Of a stretch of 64,000 bases of DNA, positions 46,190-59,400 are shown one piece after another. Origin of the DNA: Celoporthe dispersa (taxonomy: Eukaryota > Ascomycota > Sordariomycetes > Diaporthales > Cryphonectriaceae); the NCBI GenBank assembly GCA_016584495.1, contig WAID01000012.1, forward strand, positions 806,001 through 870,000. Direction: 5' to 3'. Within the stretch, counting starts at the first letter, position 1. Every line of letters starts with the position of its first letter. The translations under genes were made by a program, and so were the position numbers. The notes beneath the pieces were generated by a model. The model made no database searches. It saw nothing but the letters and a program-made list of their open reading frames with translations, and had not been told where the DNA came from.

Positions 46190-47155
46190 ATGGGCAACGC
46201 TCCTAGTTCTGTCATGAACAGCCTGGTTGAGGGCTCCAACTGTACGTACACGCGCCGGCAGACCGGGCGAACACAAAGAGATGAGGGGACGGGGCGCGTT
46301 GGGCTCGCGCAAGACAAACCCTCTGGTGGATGGTCTGCTGACGTGGGAGGATGGGCATATAGTCAACCGCGATGAGGTCGATCGCCTGCGCAAGCGGTTC
46401 ATGAAGCTCGACAAGGTGCGTCCCTGCTGGTTTCTCCCCCCCGACGCGGGCCGGCACGGTGGTGTTTGTCTCGATTGTTAAGAAGGGAGTTTATTGGACT
46501 GACCGTTGTCATACAGGACAACTCCGGAACCATCGAGCGCGAGGAGTTCCTCAGCCTGCCTCAGATCAACTCCAACCCTCTAGCCACCCGGTATGTTACG
46601 ACCCCGATGTGATGGACACAGTCTCTTAGAGGGAAAAAAAGAGATCCTCCCCCCCCCCGGGAGTTCTGGGAGGCATCGTCCACTGACCCAGCCACGCACG
46701 GCAGCATGATCGCCATCTTCGACGAGGATGGCGGCGGCAACGTTGACTTCCAGGAGTTCGTGTCCGGACTCTCCGCCTTCAGCTCCAAGGGCAACAAGGA
46801 CCAGAAGCTCGAGTTCCTCTTCAAGGTCTACGACATCGACCGCGACGGCTTCATCTCCAACGGCGAGCTGTTCATCGTCCTCAAGATGATGGTCGGATCC
46901 AACCTCAAGGACCAGCAGCTGCAGCAGATCGTCGACAAGACCATCATGGAGGCTGACCTCGACAAGGACGGCAAGATCTCTTTTGAGGAGTTCAAGAAGA
47001 TGGTCGAGGACACCGATATCAGCATGAGCATGACGCTAGGTGCGTGCTATCCTGTCCACATCCCGGGGTTGCTTGGGGGTTTCTTTTTTGTTTTTTTTTC
47101 TTTTGTGCAAGAGATCTATGTCCGCGTGCTGACAATTTCTGTAGACCAGTTCTAG
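46190..47155 (+). CDS. CNB1: Calcineurin regulatory subunit B
   Basis: Calcium-binding subunit of the Ca2+/calmodulin-dependent phosphatase calcineurin. Five exons, 46190-46241, 46363-46415, 46517-46590, 46705-47039, 47145-47155, total 525 nt, or 174 aa, the usual length, with no break. The start MGNAPSSVM is an N-myristoylation signal. Four EF-hands follow in order: DKDNSGTIEREEF, DEDGGGNVDFQEF, DIDRDGFISNGEL and DLDKDGKISFEEF. The last exon is 11 nt and encodes only the final DQF and stop. Introns 1-4 are all GT-AG with agreeing phase. Confidence 0.97.
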
Positions 47156-50100
47156 GTGCCGTGCCCGTTGCGACGATGATGCTTATATATTCACGACGAG
47201 TATCTGGCCCTCACGACTTCCTGGCATGGCACGTCGTCAGAGCACATTCAGGCGCGGGCGCGTGCTATGGTGGGGCCGGCTCCCTCAGGCTTCCCCCAAA
47301 CGACCAGTCCCGCAGGGTCTCGCGAGCCCAGTGCAGACAGGATCGTGCGGGCAACCCGATCCAAGCCAGGGGACTCAGGCTCCCGGGCCAACCCGACCGC
47401 CTCAGGAGGTTCTTGAGAACATGTTGCCGACTAGAGGCTGTCCGAAACCCTTTTTTCCCATGAACTCTTGGGGACGAAGCATCTGTTGGGGAAATGGTGC
47501 ACATGACGTTGTTATTTTCATGGTCTTTTTGCTTGGCAAGGCGTTTTGGGAGGATCATAGGGAGTAGGAATCATATAAAAAAACCCCCCAAAAAACCTAT
47601 GCGGCGCTCCCCAGCGCTCTCAAAACTGTCTGCCTTTTTTTTTTTCTTCGCTTGACCTACCGATGGTGTCATGGATTGATCGTGACGAATCGCGTCCTCT
47701 CTTCTGCTTGGGCAGAGCCAGCCTGGGACTGAGAGCTTACTGGCTTCGATACCTTGCAGTGCTTCGTCAAGGTGAATATTCCCATCTCTCGCATTGCAGG
47801 ACCCTGTTCTTTACCCCCCTCTCCCTCTTTCTCAAGGTAAAGGTGCATGAAAGGCGTCCCGGTACGGTGGAGCGGGCGAATGGCTGGATGCTGCTGGACA
47901 AGAAGCGGCAAGCTCCCCCGGACAGCAAAAGTACGACGACAGTCATTGAAAAAGAACGAAGAGAAAGGGAAGAGGGGGAAAACCCCACAGCAACCACGAT
48001 AGAGGTCGATCAGCGCGGTAGCAGTCCACATGCTGCAGCGGGCCTCCACATACACACACACATACACATCTGTACTCTTCTCACCGATACCACCCAATAT
48101 TAGAGTCTAGACGAGAGAGTGCACTGGACCTCAGGACACAGCCTAGCCCTCTGTACAATAAGTTCTGTTGTGTGTGCGAGCCGTCGTCGGCCTTGGTGGC
48201 GTGGGTATAGAGAGAGATCGACGTAATGCTGCTACCACCGCGCATGTTTACTCACCTCACCACCCGTGAACTTGTAGACTTGATGGGTTCGCTCTAGCGT
48301 CATTATCTTCTTCATCATAACCGTCCAACCGCCCCGACTTTGCGGTGTCCGGGTAGATCGGGGCAGGACGCAGGGAGGAGGCGAGGTCACTCTTAGGAGA
48401 GCAACCAGTTCGTCACTCTTGAGGCAACGGTCTTTTGCTTTTCCTTCCTCGTGGTAGCCCGCGGTGAGAGAGGGTCGTCCGCACAGCACGACGGCGCGTT
48501 TGGTGGTGCCTACCTGGGAGAGCACAGTTGAGCGGGTGACGAGGACGGAGGGGACAGAGGCCCTGTCCATCTCGAACTCCTCCTCTCTGACTCAACACAC
48601 ACGCCGTTGAAGTGACGCCGTAGGGGTGTGACTGTGGGGGAGAATCATCACATCGTAGCTTGGGACGTGTGGCACGGCCAACAAATGCAGCATGTGAACA
48701 TCCCACTCCCTCATGCACCCCCGGGAAAATAAGAGCATCCCGGCGGTGAACCTTCACAAGCATGCTCAAGGCCACCACAACCAGCCGCAGAGTCCCTCGT
48801 GAGCCTCGGAGCTCAAGTGATTTTCGGAGGCCATGGTAGAGGAAACCCAAAAGTAGACGTCTGCCAAAAAGATGACAGGCCAGCAGAGGTCCCGCGCGGC
48901 ACCTCGTCCTCAGTGCAGACCAAGCTCAGGATCCGGCCGCACGCTCTTCCGAGGCTGCAAAGCCTGTGTGATGCAGTTGGTCTACGTATAGTGTCAGGTT
49001 CCGGTCCGCATCCGAACAGGCCCTGTTGTTCCAGCGCAAGGGGCGACGGTGGCCTGAGTTCCATGCAAGCTGGCGATCTGTCGCACCTAAAATTTTGCCG
49101 CCCTCAGCCAAGGTGCGGCATAGGTTCTCGCAGGACTCTTGAGCCTTGCCCTTGTCGTCTTTCTTCGCACCCACAGCCGCGCGAGGATACCGATGTGTCC
49201 TGTTCGTACACAAAATGCCGCTGGTACGCCAGCCCATGTCACCTTCGCGGAGCTGGGGCCAGGCAGTGGCAGTGGATATGTAAATTTATCCGGCTGCAAG
49301 GGTTTAACGGTGTAGAGAGACTTCTCAACGGGGATGTCGAAGGTTCAGCTTGAGATGACTAGTTTTGAAAAGAAACGCTAGAAAAAGATGTTGACTCCGC
49401 CCCCCGCCTCCTATCAAAAGACTCCACGTTGTCATGAGCAGATACAGATGAGTCTCGACCGGCTCCTTGGGAAGCTCAGGCTAGGCTGCTGTGTGCTATG
49501 ACCATCAAGCGACTCCACTGCAGAATTCGTGACACTTGTCTCTTCCAGCGCGTTTGCGAAAACCTAGACATCATGTTCACGACATGACGGAGCCTCCGAC
49601 ATGAATTGTCCTACCACGCCGTCATGCTTAACGCTCTACGGCTTGCTAGGTCATGGTAAGACGGTTATGGCCTCGTGTTGGAGCTCGGTGATACGGCGCC
49701 GGTTCAGGAGGGGACGAGCGTGAATAACCTCTGTCAGGGGGAGGGCAGGGGAGAACTGGGCAGGCTGGTGCTGAACAGGCCCTGGCGCGAACATGGCATA
49801 CTAAACTTTTTCTCCTTGGGAGAACCCGCCGTAAGTTGAGCAGTGACAAACAAGCGCAGCGACATGATCAACTAACACCACCTATTATCATGAGGAGCAT
49901 ATTGCCAGGGGCATATGGCACCTTGCCTCACTTGAGACGCATGCGCGCGACATGCGACGTCCGGCTCAGCCGGAAGGACGACACACAAACATCCTTTCCA
50001 TCCCCAGCGGCGCCTCATTTTTTTCTTTTTGCCTTTTTTTTGAGGAGGCGCTCGAGAAAAAGTGAGGCTGTGAACAAGTCGGTTGAGGGCTCGTGATGAA

Positions 50101-53100
50101 CACTCCCGGCCCCAAAGAATCATCATGAGCAGTTTCGAGTATAGAAAGTAAACCCTAGTGCCCACTAGAATCCTGCGTGCAGCAGACCCTGACGTGATAG
50201 GAGCACGAGGGCAACGGCAGGTTGCTCCGGGTCCTCACGCTGAAATGTAACATTGCACATGCAGAAACCACAGGAGGGGGGGGAGGCGGAGGCGACAGGG
50301 CCCCCACCTGCCATTCGATTTCCAGAGCCCTGAAATCGCACGAGGGATCGCCGGGCCAGGGCCATGGTCGGGCGCCCAGCTTCTACGAGCTTCGTCCACA
50401 CCCACATCTTCCCAGGCTGGGCCCAGAGGTAGGACAGGCCAGCAGCCTCCTGGGGCGGGGAGGGGGCTCCTCTGAGTGTAGATCTGGGTCACATCCTGCC
50501 CCCCCCCCCATATTCCCCCCCTTCCCGCGGGCCGGCCCATCTCAGAGGAAGGGATGAGGGCGTCGGGTATCAATAGCGGCGTCATGCAGGGCACTGCTAA
50601 GCGAGCCGCGGTGTATGTCCCCCTCGCGGGATCGTGCATGGCGAGGCGTCCGCCTGCTGGGGTAGGGGCTCGTGGAAGGGAGGGAGAGAGATGCTACCGT
50701 ACCGGTACTTTGAGCAGGAAACGAAGATGGTCAGCTGGAGACCTGCAGATCCACTGGAAGTACCGTGACAAGAGAGAGCGGGGGGCCGACCTCGTGGGGG
50801 CCGGTGTGGTAGGCTTGTGTGTCGGGCTTGTACCATCTTGGTGCTGGGTGCGTCTCGGGTGGCTGTAAATATCAATACCGCCCCTCAATATTGAAAGGAA
50901 AAACTTGTGGGAGCCCATGACTTTGTGCTAGGGACCTTGATGATAGCAGCCCAATATTGAAATTTTCCTTCTTCTTTGGCGCTCCTCCAGCAAGCCCCGG
51001 TGTCGAGGAGCTTCGGGGCTGAGAGAGAAGAAGAAGATAGAGCACGGAGCGGGCGCACTCCTGGGACTGGCCACTGTAGCGTAGGGCCTGCCTCGTCTGC
51101 TTAGGCCGAACCCCTTGGCGCTTGCTCCACCAGCGAGCCGTCCCGCGTGATCCGACTTGCATGGCCAGTCGCAGGGTGACGTTGAGATGAGATTTATCTG
51201 TGGGTTTCGATCCCAGTGGGCTCCTCTGCCCTCGTCGACACAGAGAGCCTGCCGAGGATCCCCAGGTCCCCTCTACGGATCTTTCCGGGTCGGGCGGTGG
51301 GCTTGCCGCTACAGCAGCTTCCCAGCAGGTCGAGAGGCGGTCAGCCAGGTGGCTGGAGGAACTGTCACACCCTCACGGCAGCCTGCGCTGGTGACGAGAG
51401 CCGGCGTCTCGCCCATCGGGAGGTGTGAGAGATAGGCCCTTGAACAGGTCCTAGGCCACAGCAGTGGTCCTTGTGAGAGCGGCAATCGGAAATCCCCCAA
51501 CAACAGTCCGTGAACTTGGTCGAGGCGTCCTTTACCCCTCAGTACCGCAAGAGACGAAGAGTACATCCGAGAGACATTAGACCCTCCTGTCAGGCCTGCA
51601 GCAGAGGGGGGATCAACTTCCTCAGACCCCCTTGCCTCGCTTCCGGGGTCTCGGGTCGGAGATTCCCACCAAAGGGCCTGTCAGAGAGGCTTGACCCCAT
51701 TTCCAATGGCTAGACAGATCTGATCTGGGTCTTGTGGAAGAATCGTCTCTTGAGGAGGGAGGGGGAGGAGGAGAAGGGGGAGGGGCGCGTGCTGGTTCGA
51801 GGGTGGTCCGGTGGAGCCCACTTGGGCAGCAGCGGCAAGGGCGGGCTCGCTTGCTGCCCTGGGCGCGCACAGGGATTTGGCGATCTGGGGCCTCACCGGT
51901 CGACGGATCTGATATAACTTTGTGATGTGTCAGAAAGCACACCGCTTCTGTCCGGGGGTTTATGCTTCTGCAGGACCCAGGACCTTGAGAAGAAAGTGCC
52001 CAGCTGGTCCAGGAAGAAAGTCCTTCGATGGCGCGATGGGCGGCCCGTTGTCTGCTCTCGTATCTCTCTCTCTCTCTCTCTTTCTTTTGCTCTCGCGTCT
52101 GTAGGAGGGCCTTGTTTTCTTTGTCTCGGAAACTTGGAAACTTGGACAGCATTGGTCTCTAAAAAGAGAAGGAAGAAGGGGGAAGGGGAGACACTGGCAA
52201 GTTCGGAGTTGGACTGACCTGTCTTCCAAAAACTGACCCAATGATCGGTCAGCCTCGCGTGTGCGGTCAGATCTGGCATGAAATCCGATGTGTGTTGTGC
52301 GCCATGCCACGCCATGCCTTGGAAATCTGACAGGCACTTCATCCCTCCTGCATGTGCATTTCTCGCGCCCGCCCCTTGCCCTTGCCCTTCTCTTTCCACT
52401 CCTGATAGGATCTTACCCTTCGTCGCGCGAGCCACCTGACCCCGCCATAAGGGAAAAAGAAAGGAAAAAAAAAACAGGGCGGGGGTGACCTGTCCTTGCG
52501 CGAGCCAGAGGGCCCTTTTTTTCTGAGGCTGCACGCCGCACCGGACCAACAGCGGGGTCAGCAGGGACCAAACCATCCGAGATCGACTTGCATGCTGCGA
52601 GATTTTGCACTTTGGTCGTTTCCCGCCTCTCTCTGACTGGCTCCCCTCATCCCCTCCCCTCCCTTTCCCTTGCGCGGGCCCTGCCGCCCAGCACGAGATC
52701 AGATGTCCAATCACCTGAGTGCCGAAGCTTGTCCACCGGCGCTGCAGGCTCGGCTGGGGTCGGGTCGGGGAGCTGACGAGCTGACAGGCCAGGTCCTCCC
52801 AGCGCGAAGTTGTGATGGTAGGGGGAGTCGATGTCTCTGTCAGACCAAATCTCACCACCCTGCTTTTTTTTTCTTTCTTTCTTTTTCTTTTCTTCCCGAT
52901 CCCAGGCCCAGACAGGTTCTCTGTGGATCGCTAGGGTGCTGGCTACTGGCTTGAGGAGGGGGCTTGCGAAAAGGATGTCATGATTACCTGCTGCACAGAC
53001 ACACTAGACAAGACGTGTCGTCAGGAAAACAATTCCAATAAATGAATTTTTTTTATTAAAAAAAAGATCCAATCGTTAGTCCCCAATCGGAGCAACTCGC

Positions 53101-55127
53101 CCTTTCCACAGATCTAATCAGACTTGCGTTAGCTCCCGCTGTCCGAGAAAGAAGGAGCCAGACGCACGACATAGTTGCCGTCGACAAGATATCCCAGTCG
53201 TCCCTTCTAACATGGACTTCGCTGGAACGGGAAACAATCTCGAAGGCAGCTTCCCCTCCGTTGCAACAAGCCCACACCCTGCCCCAACCTCTGTGCACGT
53301 AGGTGGAATACTGCGCCCATGGTACAGGCCTGGCGCAGAGCAGACAAGACTACCGATCAGCCAGCCACCTGCTACTGACTGACACTACCAAGTAACCCTC
53401 CCATCCCTCCCTTTTCCCACCCGTCAGCCCTTCTTCCTTGCGACCCAAAGACCCGGTAGACCTCTTCCCTGTCAATACTGTACCACATTGTTTAGTATCA
53501 GAGCTGATCATGTCTCATCTCGGCAAAACACATTTCGAGCCAACTCACATTGTGTCTTGCTTCCTCCCCCTCCCCCCCCTCCAGGTCATTCTCTCCTTCC
53601 TGTTTGTCTCTCTTTCTCTCATGCCCACACACACACCCACACACCTCTACTCGCCCTGCACGCCCGCCTCCTCGTGGATCTCTGCTCCCCTTGGCGCCGC
53701 CTCATTCCCAGAGCTACGGTTCGGCGCCCGGCTGACGTGTGCCACATCGCCGCCCCGTATGTCCATGCATTCTTCATGAGCCTATCTACCGGGGGGCTGA
53801 ACCCCTGACCAAAGTGTTGTGTGGTCACCTTCATCACTCACGTGCGCGACGAGGTGAGATTGGGCATCGATGCCTCCTCGTATTCATCCTGTGATGGGCC
53901 CCCACAGCCTTCTCCTCAACCTGTGTGTGCGCCATCGCCAGCGGGCATTCCGGATAGGATTTCGCACGGTGGAGAGGCAACGCATTCTCCCTCCCTCTCT
54001 CTTTGTTTGCGCTGCGGCTTTTTTTTTCTTGAAATTTGTTCTGCTCTTCCAAGGCTGCCTCTATGCTGCTCGGCGGTCCTAGTCTATGGGTGGAAAGGTA
54101 CATGCGTAGCCACACCCTCACGCCGATCCCTCCTCTCCTCCCCCAACACCCATCACAACACCTGTCATGGAAGTTATACAGAACACCCAAGAAAAACCGT
54201 CGTCTGAAGCCATATCCATAATTCTTGACCCAGCCTAGTAGCCGCTTCCCTTTGGTATCATGAATATGAAAAAGACAGAGCAAAAAAAAAGAAAAGAAAA
54301 AAAGAATACAGTCAAGAGGAGAAGGAAGAAGAGGATCGGAACTATGGACAGCAGTGAATGGCAATGCCACCCCGAGCCGTCAGCAATTGATCGACATGGG
54401 GAAGCGCAGCCCAATTTCGGTAGAAAGGAATGAAGAGACAACAAGAACGAAAAAAAAATCAAAACATCGCCGCCCGAGTTCATTCAGTTTTCCGCCCCGC
54501 CAGCCCCGTGATTTTTTTTTAAACCCCCGTGAAGAATGACGTTACAAATAATTGGAAGAGAGAGAGACAGACAGAGAGACAGAGAGAGAGAGACAAGAAA
54601 AGATTTTCGTACACTAAGCAAAATAAGCAACCACACTGTGCCCGTGAGGGCCCTCGACAATCTATGCGCGATGTGGAGGAAGAGGGATCTGTTGATGTCG
54701 CCTTTTAAAGGAAGGGGGGGGGGAGGGTTCTCCGAAACTCCTCGTTGCCGGGGGGATCTGATGCCCTGCACAAATCCATCGTCACAATACGTATTGTGCC
54801 GTAGTACCCTTCGACCATCCACAGTACCATGCGCCTTCCGAAAAGCATGTCCTCCCGCCCACCAAGACCTCCCTGGTGCCCCATACCGGATCGTCCGTTA
54901 TCAATTCTTTGACGGATGATCAATTCTTGAGATCTCTGCAAGAGCTCGTGGAGCCGGTCCGAGGCGTTCATTTCCCAGAACCATCTTCAGTCGAGTAAAA
55001 ATAGAGCAATCAAAATTGAGTCCGCGAGATGTGTTTTTTTCTTCTTCTTTCGAACAAACAAGGCAGAATAATATGAGCGCGGCTTCATGTACTGGCGCTG
55101 CTCACGAATGGCGAGCACAGGATTGAT
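47156..55127. other. 8-kb convergent region without a supportable gene
   Basis: It lies between two 3' ends (calcineurin B on plus, the unknown conserved gene on minus). Open frames up to 321 codons (minus 51893-52858) are low-complexity, run through TTT/CT tracts and show no domain. It contains GA/CT tracts (52060-52085, 54557-54597), AC runs (48050-48066, 53630-53645) and poly-G/C runs. I see no transposon ends, tRNA or rRNA. Confidence 0.45.
54557..54597. repeat. (GA)n/(GACA)n purine tract
   Basis: Alternating AGAG and GACAG units over about 40 bases, seen directly. Confidence 0.85.
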
Positions 55128-56482
55128 TTACCGACTAGAGCTGGACGCCGCGGTGTTATCGTCGGACTTGTAGAGCTCTTTGCACTCTTCAAGGACTGTT
55201 TTGGGGTTATCAATGTTAGCGTGTCTGCGACCAAAAAATTTGACACGGAGAGGTCGGCCTACTATCAATGATCTGTGTTTCCCATACACCATATTGGTAA
55301 TCAACAAGACCGTGCCTCTCGATGTTGTCGCAGAGTCTGACGAGTTCGTCTCCCATCTTTTGAAGATTCTCGTCCGTGACCAAGCTCTGGTTCCTACTCA
55401 GCTGCATGCCCGACTCCATGAGGTCTTTTTGCGCTTGGAATATGGCGAGCCAGGCATGGTTAAAGTCATTCCACAGCTTGATCCTGTCGGAGTGTAGACT
55501 CTGGTCATCCGAAGTAAGCCCTGTCCGTCACGATCGCATGGTCAGTTGATATCGTCTTCGAATACCACGCAAATACGAGGGAAGAAAGCAATGCAGTAGA
55601 CGTTCGTTCTTCGAGAGAACAGACAGCAGGAGCAGACGTACCGAGTTCGTGCACATGGGACAGGAGCCACTCCGACACGCTGGAGAGAGATTCACCGGCC
55701 GTCTGCAGAGCTCCCTTCTTGATGTTGGAGAATATCTCCTTCAGGGCGTCTTGGTACTGCGAGTATGCATTGTTAAGATCAGCGCCTGGCTGGTAGTCTC
55801 CAGACTCCTCCATGCTCACGTCAGGCGCGGTGGTCGTCGCCTGGGTCGCCATGGTTCCCATGCCGGTGATGTTACTTGGATAGTTCATCAGGGTATTCCT
55901 AGTGTCCGCTGAGCCCGATTGATATACAGCTGCCGTCTGTGCGCTAGAGGGCTGCTGCTGCTGCATAGCCGAAGCAGCAGCGGCGTTCGTTGGCTCGCCC
56001 GAGAAGTAGGTGTTTGTAACATCCGCTGGTATGATCTGCTGAGCTGCGGGCTGCCGCAGGTCGAATTGGCTGCCCGTCGTATCATACACGGCACTCTGTG
56101 CACCCGCCTGAGGTACATTGTACATCAGGTTCGGGTTGTACGAACCGGCAAAGCTTTGCGTCTGCCGGGCATCTTGTCCGTAACCGGTTGCGGACTGGTG
56201 GTAGCCCATCGTGTTCTGCTGCATCCCCGCTGCTGTCGAGAAGTTTGTCGCCGAAGGTTCTTGGTAGTAGGTGCCATAACCAGCCGAGCTCCCGCCCATG
56301 CCCGCTCGCCCCGCGGATGGAGGTGAAGTATTGAGAGGGGCGGGTCGGTATCTGTCGGAGGAGGAGCCGGTCATGGTGCGGTGCGCCTGCTGCGTCGGGT
56401 TCTGCACTGTCTGGTGATATCTGTTGGTATTGTGCTGGAGGGGCGTTTCATTCTGCCTCCTACGGCGCGTGTTGTCGTCCAT
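55128..56482 (-). CDS. Conserved filamentous-ascomycete protein of unknown function, disordered N-terminus plus helical C-terminus
   Basis: Three exons, 55642-56482, 55263-55520, 55128-55195, joined in phases 1 and 1, give 388 aa without a break. The first 240 or so residues are Gln/Asn/Ser/Tyr/Pro-rich and probably disordered (MDDNTRRRRQNETPL; later NLMYNVPQAG). The last 140 residues are helical and look strongly constrained: YSQYQDALKEIFSNIKKG, SEWLLSHVHELGL, RIKLWNDFNHAWLAIFQAQ, LVRLCDNIERHGLVDYQYG. I believe orthologues with this C-terminus are widespread in Sordariomycetes under the label hypothetical protein. No known domain name comes to mind. Start chosen at the Met before DDNTRRRR; the frame is open upstream, so a longer N-terminus is possible. 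Confidence 0.82.
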
Positions 56483-59400
56483 GCCCCAAGGGAGCGCGTT
56501 GGTTCCCGGTGCCCTGTTTGGCGAGCCCACCCGAAGCTGCGCCGGCAACGGAGCTGGCGAATTTACACAAGGGCCGGTCTGCGACGCGTCTCGGTTGCGC
56601 GATTGTCGCCCTGGGATACACTTTTTGGGGTCAAGTTTGTCTTGCGATGCGTCGGTGATCAAGAATCGCGCCGCGACGAGGGTATAGACGCGGCGCAATG
56701 TTCGGAGGTGGTGCAGACGAGGGAAGGATCCTGATCTGGCGTTGAACACCGGGTGAGCTTGCGGTGTATCTTGCTTGCTGGGAGCTTCTTCCGCGCCGGA
56801 TGCGGGAAAGGTGCCTTCTCGCTAAGCCTCTGTCGCACAGTTTGTCGACGATTGCGGGACAGAATTTTTGAGGCAGTACAGGACCGTCCGGTTTGGGGCC
56901 GTGGTGCCGTCGGATGGCAGTCGTGTCTCGCGTTGTAGAGGCGGGAGAAGGGAGAAAAAAAAAGAAAAAAAAGAAAAAAGACTCGAAAACGGACAGTGGG
57001 CGAGTTGGAGGGGGTTGTTTTCGAGGCTTAGTATGATTTTTAAGCAATGGGCGTGATTTGCGCTAGAAGAGCAGAGATCATGCCTCGTCCCGACAGGCAC
57101 ACAACTAGAGGTCGCGAAGTTCGTGGGAGGCTCCCACAAGCTGTCGTGCCGGCAGAAAAACACTGAGCGAATTGCGTGAACCCTCGAGGTGACCTGACGA
57201 AGGGCGGGCGCTGGTCAACTGGGAGTATCCTGGCGGGCCACGCATCCAACTCCTCGCATGACAAGCTGTGGCTTCCGAGTATCTCGTGGGCAGTGAACGC
57301 CGCACTAAGGTCTCACAGACAGAGAGAGTCGCAAGTCCGGACGACTCTGGCGTCCGAATCCACCTGCTCGATGAGCCGCGACGTCCTCTCTCTCGTCTGC
57401 TCGTGCCTTGTCCCCCGTGCGGCTTGAGCTGTCGCAACAGTGGAGAGGAAGGGCGACGAGTCTGCTGCGGCCCTGGACGGATCGAAAGAGGAAATCCCTG
57501 GCAGGGACTGGCCGGCTTCAGGGAGGTGCGGATGGGCCGGGTTTTATAACCAAGGACAGCAAGCAGTCCTGGCGAAGAGTTTCTCCAATGCTGGTAGCCT
57601 CTGGATACCCAATTTTGTACGTGCCTCGAACTAGATCAGGCACATACAAGACACCTCGAGTCGTCTTAAAATCATGCAGATCCCAACCTGCTGCCCAACG
57701 AGGCGCAAGTATTGACAGGGCGATGGTGATCACGGACAGGGTCCTGGACCGCCGGCCGCCGGCCGCCTCTTCTGAGCAGAAGCAGCTGTAAGATCGAGAG
57801 GAGCTGTGGTGATTGAGGTTACACGAGGAGGCTTGAGAAGAAAAGATTGGGCGCCTGTTGGTTGGGGGTGAGGTGAGGTAGGGATGGTCTACCCAGAGGT
57901 AGGGTTGTATCCTGAAGCTTGCGGTCCCCCCCTTCGAGACGGCACAGGTGCTGCAGGAGGTATAGGTACTGCACAGTACCCACCTGATCGACGAGCTCAA
58001 GGTTGGGTGGTCTGTCCAGAGGCACGTACCAAAGTACTTTTGTTGTAGTGTTTCTCGGCTGAGCGGATGAAGGGGGAGGGGGGTCCACAGAAAAAGAGAG
58101 GGAAAAAAAAAAGAAGAGAGGACAAGGCTAGGTAGGTCCTAGAAGGGGAGAGCGGTGGCTGAGTGGTACAGGAACATTAGCAGCAGGATATATGAGCCTT
58201 GCCAGAACAGCAAGTTGGCGTGTAGCGAGGAATCAGGTCTGCAGGATGTGTACAAGGGAAGGGGACGTCCCTTGTTCGCTCGTCGGCGGGAGATCCATGT
58301 GCAGGTCAGAGGGGTACTACTCTATTTATCGGTGCAACTAACCTTGATACCTGTACGCCAGCCAGCACGCACGCAGTCTTGATGTAGAGTCCTCGGCGGA
58401 GCTTGGCCGTCAGGGGGTTTCAATTTTCGACCAAGGCGCTGTTGGTTTGGACAGCGACCTCGTCTGGCGCTTTGGAGACCTGATTGGTTCGAGTGAAGTG
58501 GATAATCGACGAAGGGGAAACCTTTTCTCTCTCTCTCTTTTCTTTACAAAGTAAGTGATAGTAATGAGGTTTGAGGAGGAGCCTGGAAGGTCAGACCGGA
58601 GATGCTGCGTCAGCTGGTGCGCATCTGCTGTTGTGGCGTAAGCCCTTGGGAAAAGTTGACGACGGGTAATCAAGGCGGTCCTGGCAGGAGTAATATTTAG
58701 CTGACCACAGGAATCGGTTGTCAATCACGTTCGGATTCAAATTGTGAGAAGTGAGAGATGGTTGAACAAGTCGCCAGTCTGTGACTGTGACCGCGTCTGT
58801 GTCTGTGTCCCTGACTGAGAGGGAAGCCTGTATCTGTACTTTGGGGGCCTAGGTAGCTTCGTAGCTTCCGAATCCGTACTACTATGTACTTGCTGCTCGT
58901 TGGGCAGTCACCCTTTGCTGCATGCGGGCAAGGGCTTGTACCTAGTGACATGGTCTGTGGCTGACGCTTGCGGTCTCAGCTAAACGGTACCACGGTACAA
59001 ATAAAAGGTACATAGTAGCCCCAGGAAGCCACCTCACCTCGCCTCAACTCACCTCTTCCACCACCACTAAGCTTGTGCACGAGGTACTGCACTGTACTCT
59101 GCTCCCACATATGGATGGGAGAGGAGGGATGGAGCCACTACTGATTGCGAATCAAAAACAAGACGTACCTGAACCGACCGGGGCCCGTGGAGTACGTACT
59201 GTACGGTACGAGAACGGCGGGCTAACCTATACCGATCCGTCGTCGACATGCCAGATAGGCGAGCCCTGAGGGTTCATGCGCGTCTCCTGAAGTTTTATTA
59301 ATTTACAAATCCGGGCCGTGGTTGCGAGGATGACGTCTCAGGTCTCGTACTTCGAATGGCCGTCGTCGGTCATCCCGTGGTCCGCCAGCGAGGCGGCCGA

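Noticed and set aside
51893..52858. 321-codon minus-strand open frame
   Set aside because: Low-complexity (KEREREREIRE, FFFSFLFPL from CT tracts), no domain, no fungal codon pattern.
58150..58225. tRNA-like D-arm (GGCTGAGTGGTACAGG)
   Set aside because: No matching T-loop or acceptor stem can be folded nearby.
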